Shown piece after piece: positions 15,938 through 20,329 of a stretch of 39,308 nucleotides of DNA. The stretch comes from an uncultured Bacillota bacterium (GTDB lineage Bacteria; Bacillota; Dehalobacteriia; UBA4068; UBA4997), in NCBI GenBank assembly GCA_948907985.1, contig CAQWMM010000018.1:1-39308 (forward strand), written 5' to 3'. The translations under genes were made by a program, and so were the position numbers. The number at the start of each line of letters is the position of its first letter. Within the stretch, counting starts at the first letter, position 1. The notes under the pieces are model-generated. The model was not told the DNA's origin. It was given only the letters and a program-made list of their open reading frames with translations, and searched no databases.

Positions 15938-16900
15938 TCAAATAATATATCTATATAGGAAGAAAAAAGTAAAAATCACCGTGCTTAAAATCACGCTCCA
16001 GTTAAGCACCCGGCAGGCGCGGCCATAATCCGCCAACTGCGGCGCGCGGCGTTCGTCGCCAATGGTAGGCTTAACCACCAGCTTGCCGAAGTAATAGGCC
16101 GGCCCGCCCAGACGCAAACCCAACAGCCCCGCCAAAACGCTTTCCGACTGCGCGCTGTTGGGGCTTTTATGGGCATAGCGGTCGCGCAGCCACACGCGCC
16201 AGCCGCCAGCCGCGTCATAGCCCAGCATGGCCCCGGCCAGCAGCATCAGCATAGCCCCCAGGCGCGCCGGCAGCAAATTGGCCACGTCATCCAGACGCGC
16301 CGCAAAAGTTCCAAACTCCTGGTAGCGGTCATTCTTATAGCCAATCATCGAATCCATAGTGTTGATTGCTTTATACAGCCAGGCACAGATAACCGCGCCC
16401 GGCAAACCAAAGCCAAAATAGCCCAGACACATATAAAACAGCGGCGCCAAAACGCCGTCAATGGTATTCTCGGCGATGGTTTCCAGAACGGCCTTGATGA
16501 TCTGCTGGCCGTTCAGGTTTTCGGTATCCCGCCCCACCACATAAGACAGCATTTTCCGCGCCCGGGGCAGGTTGCCGGCGCGCAGGGCAGCCGCCACATA
16601 ACCCGGCTCCACTTGCAGCGAACGCCAGGCCAGCGCGGCGTAAAGCAGGTATACGCCCAGCGCGAACTGCGCCAGCGGCCACCTGGCGACCATCCAGAGC
16701 AGGGCGGCCAAAACCAGCCCCACCGTCAGCAAAACCAGCGCCGCCAACAGGGCCCCCCGCCGAAAACGCCTGTCGCGCTCGGCCGGATAAAGCAGCTTTT
16801 CATAAAACGCTATCAGTTTACCCACCAGCACCACCGGGTGCGGCAAAAACTTGGGATCGCCCAAAAGATAATCCAAAAGCAAACTCAAATAAATGGCCAT
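15938..16900 (-). CDS. cbiB: Adenosylcobinamide-phosphate synthase (membrane)
   Basis: This integral membrane enzyme attaches (R)-1-amino-2-propanol phosphate, or a related amine, to the f side chain of adenosylcobyric acid. It has 320 residues. The N-terminus LLLDYLLGDPKFLPHPVVLVG is the family hallmark. Hydrophobic segments lie at about 48-68 and 75-95 and again near the C-terminus. ENTIDGVLAPLFY and YKAINTMDSMIGY follow in the middle. The ribosome site is weak (AGAAGTG). The start lies 3 nt after the cbiP stop, so translational coupling is likely. CobD, which makes the amine, is not in the window. Confidence 0.95.
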   Translation of the reverse strand: MAIYLSLLLDYLLGDPKFLPHPVVLVGKLIAFYEKLLYPAERDRRFRRGALLAALVLLTVGLVLAALLWMVARWPLAQFALGVYLLYAALAWRSLQVEPGYVAAALRAGNLPRARKMLSYVVGRDTENLNGQQIIKAVLETIAENTIDGVLAPLFYMCLGYFGFGLPGAVICAWLYKAINTMDSMIGYKNDRYQEFGTFAARLDDVANLLPARLGAMLMLLAGAMLGYDAAGGWRVWLRDRYAHKSPNSAQSESVLAGLLGLRLGGPAYYFGKLVVKPTIGDERRAPQLADYGRACRVLNWSVILSTVIFTFFFLYRYII

Positions 16901-16903
16901 AAT

Positions 16904-18406
16904 TTACACTTCTTTTTTTATTATCGACATGATATAATCAATATCCAGATACTGCCGGGCGTAATCTGCCAGCCGGGCATACTGGGCGTTCTTCTGGGCC
17001 TGCGTGTCCACCTGCGGGCGCGCCGCCAGCCCCTTGGCGCGACGAATCTCGTTCAGCCAAAGCGTGCGGAAGTTATCGTTGTGAAACACATTGTGCAGAT
17101 AACTGCCCGCCCGGCGCAAGTCCGCGGTAGCCGCGCCATCCAGCCGGCCGTCGGCCAACTCCCACATCGGCTGCACCGCCTCGCCCAAATCCTCGCCGGC
17201 AATCAGCGAACCGCCCAGATGAATTTCATAACCGCTGGCCGTCAAACCGGCCAGCAGCGGGTGACAGCCTTTGGCCTGCTGCTGGCAAACAGCCTTTTCC
17301 GACTGAAAGCTGGTAATCACCGGCAGCAAACCCAGCCCCTGCTGACGGCTGCCCGGCGCGAAATCCACCCCGTCCTCGTCAATCAGTTCCCGCCCCATAA
17401 TTTGATAACCACCGCAAATGCCAAAAATATAGCCCGGATAAGCCCGCAGTCTATCGGCCAGGCCGTTTTGCTCCAAATGCCGCAGGTCGGCAATGGTGCT
17501 TTTGGTGCCGGGAAGAATAATTGCGTCAAAGCCGGCCAGCGATTGATTTTCGTCCACAAAGCGCACGTTAACATCCGGCTCATACTGGAAGATTTCCATA
17601 TCCGTATGGTTGGAAATATAGGGCAGGCGGACAATGCCCAGCTCCACCGCCTGGCCGGCCGGCGCGGCTGAAATATGCTGAAAGTTAATGCTTAGCGAGT
17701 CCTCGCCCTCAATATTAACGTCGTCCAGATAAGGCATAACCCCCACCACCTTAACGCCGGTGTATTCCTCAATCCAGCGTACGCCGTCTTCAAACAGCGC
17801 CAGATCCCCCCGAAACTGATTAAAGATCAGCCCCTTAACCCGCCGGCGGTCTTCACCCAGCAATTCCAGCGTGCCCACAATCGAGGCAAAAGAACCGCCC
17901 CGATTGATGTCTACCACCAACAGAACCGGCACGTCGGCCTCGCGGGCCACCCGCATATTGACAATTTCCCGCGCGTTCAGGTTAACCTCCGCCGGGCTGC
18001 CCGCGCCCTCAATTACAATCATATTATATTGCTGCTCAATAATTTGCAGCCCCTTGCGCAATGCCTGTAAACCCTCGTTCAGCGTGAAGCTGGCGTGATA
18101 TTCCCGCCCTGGCATGGAGCGCAGAACCCGCCCAAACAACACCACCTCCGAGCCGCTTTCCTGCCGCGGCTTCAACAGGATCGGGTTCATATAGGTTTCC
18201 GGGCGCACGCCGGCAGCCTCGGCCTGCACGCCCTGGGCGCGGCCAATTTCGCCGCCGTCCCAGGTAACGTAGGAGTTGTTGGCCATATTCTGGCTCTTAA
18301 AAGGCGACACCTTATAGCCCATATCCGCCAAAATCCGGCAAAGCGCCGTTGCGATATAGCTTTTGCCCGCGTCGCTGGAACAGCCCTGAATCATTATGCC
18401 CTGCAT
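16904..18406 (-). CDS. cbiP: Cobyric acid synthase (CbiP/CobQ)
   Basis: It amidates side chains b, d, e and g of adenosylcobyrinate a,c-diamide with glutamine and ATP. It has 500 residues from ATG 18406, which has GGAGTG 8 nt upstream; a TTG at 18430 would add eight unconserved residues. The ATPase part has MIQGCSSDAGKSY, FKSQNMANNSYVT and IEGAGSPAEVNL. The glutaminase-like part has AIILPGTKSTIADL, FGICGGYQIMG with the cysteine (about C331), and GSYLHNVFHND. It is the first gene of the cobalamin operon, with a promoter about 40 nt upstream. Confidence 0.96.
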   Translation of the reverse strand: MQGIMIQGCSSDAGKSYIATALCRILADMGYKVSPFKSQNMANNSYVTWDGGEIGRAQGVQAEAAGVRPETYMNPILLKPRQESGSEVVLFGRVLRSMPGREYHASFTLNEGLQALRKGLQIIEQQYNMIVIEGAGSPAEVNLNAREIVNMRVAREADVPVLLVVDINRGGSFASIVGTLELLGEDRRRVKGLIFNQFRGDLALFEDGVRWIEEYTGVKVVGVMPYLDDVNIEGEDSLSINFQHISAAPAGQAVELGIVRLPYISNHTDMEIFQYEPDVNVRFVDENQSLAGFDAIILPGTKSTIADLRHLEQNGLADRLRAYPGYIFGICGGYQIMGRELIDEDGVDFAPGSRQQGLGLLPVITSFQSEKAVCQQQAKGCHPLLAGLTASGYEIHLGGSLIAGEDLGEAVQPMWELADGRLDGAATADLRRAGSYLHNVFHNDNFRTLWLNEIRRAKGLAARPQVDTQAQKNAQYARLADYARQYLDIDYIMSIIKKEV

Positions 18407-18439
18407 CAAAAATCCACTCCCTGTTGGCAATTTTATTTA

Positions 18440-18468
18440 ATTATATCCTAATTTACAGGAAAAAACAA
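18440..18468 (-). promoter_or_regulatory. Promoter of the cobalamin operon
   Basis: On the minus strand, TTGTTT (18468-18463) and TATAAT (18445-18440) are 17 nt apart. The start would be near 18433, leaving a leader of only about 27 nt before cbiP. That is too short for a cobalamin riboswitch. The -35 box lies inside the U-tract of the terminator at 18460-18491. Confidence 0.7.
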
Positions 18469-18491
18469 GCCGATTTATCAAAATTCGGCTT
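18460..18491 (-). terminator. Rho-independent terminator upstream of cbiP
   Basis: On the minus strand, AAGCCGA and TCGGCTT form a 7-bp stem (18485-18491 with 18467-18473), extendable by A-T pairs, followed by G and six T. It would stop read-through from the radA/toxin side before the cob promoter. The T-run also contains the -35 box of that promoter. Confidence 0.7.
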
Positions 18492-18520
18492 AAAAATATA
18501 AAAAGTCTGCCTTTTATCTC

Positions 18521-18549
18521 TTGACAAAAAAAACACAACCATTTATAAT
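18521..18549 (+). promoter_or_regulatory. Perfect consensus promoter for the antisense RNA
   Basis: TTGACA (18521-18526) and TATAAT (18544-18549) are separated by 17 nt. It is the only consensus promoter I find pointing along the plus strand in a window whose genes are all on the minus strand. The start is expected near 18556, and transcription would end at the hairpin 18605-18645. Confidence 0.85.
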
Positions 18550-18573
18550 AATAAATGAAAAGGGCGCATTCGC

Positions 18574-18595
18574 TTTCAGCGTCTGCCCCTCCATG
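18574..18595 (+). repeat. Inverted repeat, left arm (antisense RNA 5' segment)
   Basis: TTTCAGCGTCTGCCCCTC followed by CATG is nearly the reverse complement of 18815-18835. The arms differ by one substitution and one extra C. Similarity extends outward to GCATT at 18566-18570. The arm lies within the predicted antisense RNA. Confidence 0.8.
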
Positions 18596-18602
18596 CTTAG
18601 CT

Positions 18603-18646
18603 AAAAAAATAGCCGCAATCTTTTGGTCGAGAGGCGGCTATTTTTG
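18603..18646. terminator. Bidirectional terminator shared by toxin mRNA and antisense RNA
   Basis: A 12-bp stem AAAAATAGCCGC/GCGGCTATTTTT (18605-18616 with 18634-18645) encloses a 17-nt loop. It is followed by TTTTTG on the plus side and TTTTTTTAG on the minus side, so it can end transcripts from both directions. The toxin stop codon (TAG, 18638-18640) lies inside the stem. Confidence 0.85.
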
Positions 18647-18733
18647 TGCGCTATTATTCTTCAAAAATTCTGTTACCTGAATTGCCAGCTGAACAGCCTG
18701 CATAACCAGGGCAGCAATACTTATCCAAACCAT
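18638..18733 (-). CDS. Small hydrophobic peptide, candidate type I toxin (31 aa)
   Basis: I do not recognise a family. The peptide begins MVWISIAALVMQAVQLAIQV and ends with a short polar tail (TEFLKN then NSAQK). Residues 2-24 form a probable membrane helix. Gln12, Gln15, Gln19 and Glu22 fall on one face, giving a polar stripe as in pore-forming or holin-like peptides. ATG 18733 has a strong GGAGGGGGG site 7 nt upstream, which can be hidden by a local hairpin (18741-18773). A promoter at 18867-18895 gives a leader of about 127 nt. A convergent RNA overlaps the 3' end. Size, hydrophobicity, occluded ribosome site and antisense partner match type I toxins (Fst, TxpA, BsrG style), without clear sequence identity to them. 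Toxicity is inferred, not shown. Confidence 0.65.
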   Translation of the reverse strand: MVWISIAALVMQAVQLAIQVTEFLKNNSAQK

Positions 18734-18740
18734 AACAACA

Positions 18741-18773
18741 CCCCCCTCCACACTTATGTAAGTGATTTTGGGG
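18741..18773 (-). promoter_or_regulatory. Leader hairpin likely hiding the toxin ribosome binding site
   Basis: On the minus strand, CCCC (18773-18770) can pair with GGGG of the Shine-Dalgarno GGAGGGGGG (within 18741-18749). Between them lies the palindrome CACTTACATAAGTG (18764-18751), which forms its own 6-bp stem. Together they would make a stacked hairpin ending in the ribosome site. Pairing is by inspection only. Confidence 0.5.
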
Positions 18774-18814
18774 ATTTTCCACCCACTCATCACTCCACTT
18801 TCGTTTCGTGTTTC

Positions 18815-18835
18815 CATGAGGGGCAGCCGCTGAAA
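18815..18835 (-). repeat. Inverted repeat, right arm (toxin mRNA leader)
   Basis: On the minus strand it reads TTTCAGCGGCTGCCCCTC followed by ATG, the near copy of 18574-18595 on the plus strand. It starts about 25 nt into the predicted toxin mRNA. Its CCCCTC can pair with GAGGGG of the toxin ribosome site at 18743-18748. Confidence 0.8.
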
Positions 18836-18866
18836 ATAAATGCACTCTTTGTTACGCTTTTTTATT

Positions 18867-18895
18867 ATTCTAACATAAAACTATAAAAAAAACAA
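18867..18895 (-). promoter_or_regulatory. Promoter of the small toxin-like gene
   Basis: On the minus strand, TTGTTT (18895-18890) and TAGAAT (18872-18867) are 17 nt apart. The start is expected near 18860. The -35 box overlaps the U-tract side of the radA terminator, the same layout seen at the cbiP promoter. Confidence 0.6.
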
Positions 18896-18922
18896 GCCTG
18901 CCCCTCATTAGGCAGACTTGTT
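18884..18922 (-). terminator. Rho-independent terminator of the ctsR-radA operon
   Basis: On the minus strand, ACAAGTCTGCC (18921-18911) pairs with GGCAGGCTTGT (18902-18892), with one G-T pair and an 8-nt loop, and is followed by eight T. It starts about 20 nt after the radA stop and closes the heat-shock operon. Confidence 0.9.
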
Positions 18923-18940
18923 TTAGCTTCTAACAAATTT

Positions 18941-20329
18941 TTAGATTAACCCCATAAAACTTAAGGCTATCTGCAAATTAGCGGCAGAATACAATTTTAA
19001 ATCCAGCTTTTTGGCCGCCGCCGCGCCGCTTTTCAGAGGGGCGGCGATCACGTTGCCAAACCCCAGACGCACTGCCTCGCGAAAACGCTGCTCCGGCTGG
19101 CTGACCGGGCGCAGTTCGCCGGTCAGGCCGATTTCGCCCATAGCCACCAATTCTGACGGCAGCGGCCGGTCGCGATAGGCCGAGGCAATAGCCGCCGCCA
19201 CCGCCAAGTCCACCGCCGGATCGTCTACCCGCAGGCCGCCGGTTATGTTAACGTAGACGTCCTGGTTGCCCAGATTCAGCCCCACTTTTTTCTCCAAAAC
19301 GGCAATAATAATCAGCATCCGATTATAATCAAAGCCAGAGGCCAGCCGCCGGGCGTTGCCAAAAGCCGTCGGGCTGGTCAGCGCCTGAATTTCCAGCAGC
19401 ACCGGCCGCGCCCCCTGCTGCACACAGCCCACCGCCGCGCCGGAAACCGCCTGTTCCCGGTGGGTTAAAAACACCGCCGCCGGATCGTCCAGCGCATGCA
19501 GGCCGCTTCCCGTCATCTCAAAAACCCCCAGCTCGTTGGTAGAGCCAAAACGGTTTTTAATTGCGCGCAGCAGACGCAGATTAGCCAGGCGGTCGCCCTC
19601 AAAATAAAGCACGGTGTCCACCATATGTTCCAAAACGCGCGGGCCGGCCAGAGTTCCGTCCTTGGTAACGTGCCCCACCAACACCACCGCCACGCCCTTT
19701 TCTTTGGCCAGCTTTAAAAGCTCGGCGCCGCATTGGCGCACCTGCGCCACGCTGCCCGGGGCCGAGGCCAACTCTGGCAGGAAAACCGTCTGGATAGAGT
19801 CCACAATCAACAAGCGGCAGTTCTGGCTTTCTGCCTGCTGTAAAATAACCTGCAAATTGTTCTCGGTCAGCAGCCAGAGTTCGTCAGAGAGCGCGCCCAG
19901 CCTCTCCGCCCTTAGGCGCACCTGCGGCGCGGATTCCTCGCCGGAAACATAGAGCACCCGCCCATGCTGCCGGCTGACCTCCAGGGCCAGCTGCAACAAA
20001 ATCGTGCTTTTGCCAATGCCCGGCTCGCCGCCCAGCAAAGTTAAAGAGCCTGGCACCAGCCCGCCGCCCAAAACCAGATTTAATTCCGCCAAATCCTTGC
20101 CGCCCACATTCAGCCGCGCCGTTTCCTGCAAGGAAACCCGGCCAATAGGCTGCGGCGAGGCGGCAGTCAGGCCGGCGCGCGCCAAACCTGCCGCCGCCCC
20201 GCTGACCGTCGTCTGAACTTCCTCCACAACAGTGTTCCATTCGCCGCAGGCCGTGCAGCGCCCCTGCCATTTGGCAAAGGTCGCGCCGCACTCCTGGCAG
20301 ACAAAAACTTGTTTGCTTTTAACGCCCAT
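18941..20329 (-). CDS. radA: DNA repair protein RadA (Sms)
   Basis: This RecA-like branch-migration ATPase processes recombination intermediates in the cytoplasm. It has 462 residues. The N-terminal zinc finger uses C11, C14, C25 and C28 (CQEC, CTAC). Walker A is GGEPGIGKST, the RadA-specific KNRFG motif is in RAIKNRFGSTNELG, and the C-terminal Lon-like domain has DPAVDLAVAAAIASA and ALVAMGEIGLTGELR-type strands. ATG 20329 overlaps the clpC stop by one base (TGATG), with GGAGA inside clpC, so it is translationally coupled to clpC. A TTG one codon earlier is less likely. It ends the CtsR operon and is followed by a strong terminator. Confidence 0.97.
   Translation of the reverse strand: MGVKSKQVFVCQECGATFAKWQGRCTACGEWNTVVEEVQTTVSGAAAGLARAGLTAASPQPIGRVSLQETARLNVGGKDLAELNLVLGGGLVPGSLTLLGGEPGIGKSTILLQLALEVSRQHGRVLYVSGEESAPQVRLRAERLGALSDELWLLTENNLQVILQQAESQNCRLLIVDSIQTVFLPELASAPGSVAQVRQCGAELLKLAKEKGVAVVLVGHVTKDGTLAGPRVLEHMVDTVLYFEGDRLANLRLLRAIKNRFGSTNELGVFEMTGSGLHALDDPAAVFLTHREQAVSGAAVGCVQQGARPVLLEIQALTSPTAFGNARRLASGFDYNRMLIIIAVLEKKVGLNLGNQDVYVNITGGLRVDDPAVDLAVAAAIASAYRDRPLPSELVAMGEIGLTGELRPVSQPEQRFREAVRLGFGNVIAAPLKSGAAAAKKLDLKLYSAANLQIALSFMGLI

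Larger units (their letters stand above)
18556..18646 (+). ncRNA. Predicted antisense RNA (type I antitoxin candidate), about 90 nt
   Basis: The RNA is predicted from a perfect promoter (18521-18549) and a strong terminator (stem 18605-18616 with 18634-18645, then TTTTT). It runs convergent to the small peptide gene at 18638-18733 and is fully complementary to the 3' end of that mRNA over about 44 nt. Near its 5' end, CCCCTCCA (18586-18593) is a perfect 8-nt complement of the peptide's Shine-Dalgarno region (18743-18750). Its first 40 nt also closely resemble the 5' segment of the peptide mRNA. A 41-codon reading frame starting at 18555 sits on the expected transcription start with no ribosome site, so the RNA is judged non-coding. 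Known RNA families that it might match could not be searched. Confidence 0.65.

Noticed and set aside
16169..17671. A 500-codon open frame on the plus strand opposite cbiP and cbiB, and a 523-codon one at 20767-22338 opposite clpC
   Set aside because: They mirror well-supported genes on the other strand, are rich in Arg/Gln/His as expected from antisense GC-rich codons, and have no ribosome site, family motif or promoter.
18555..18680. 41-codon plus-strand frame starting at ATG 18555 inside the predicted antisense RNA
   Set aside because: The ATG sits on the expected transcription start with no ribosome site, and the frame runs through the terminator stem. The composition looks incidental.
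18407..18940. Possible cobalamin riboswitch upstream of cbiP
   Set aside because: The spacer is occupied by terminators, two promoters, the small peptide gene and its antisense RNA. I saw no conserved B12-box core, and the leader is about 27 nt.
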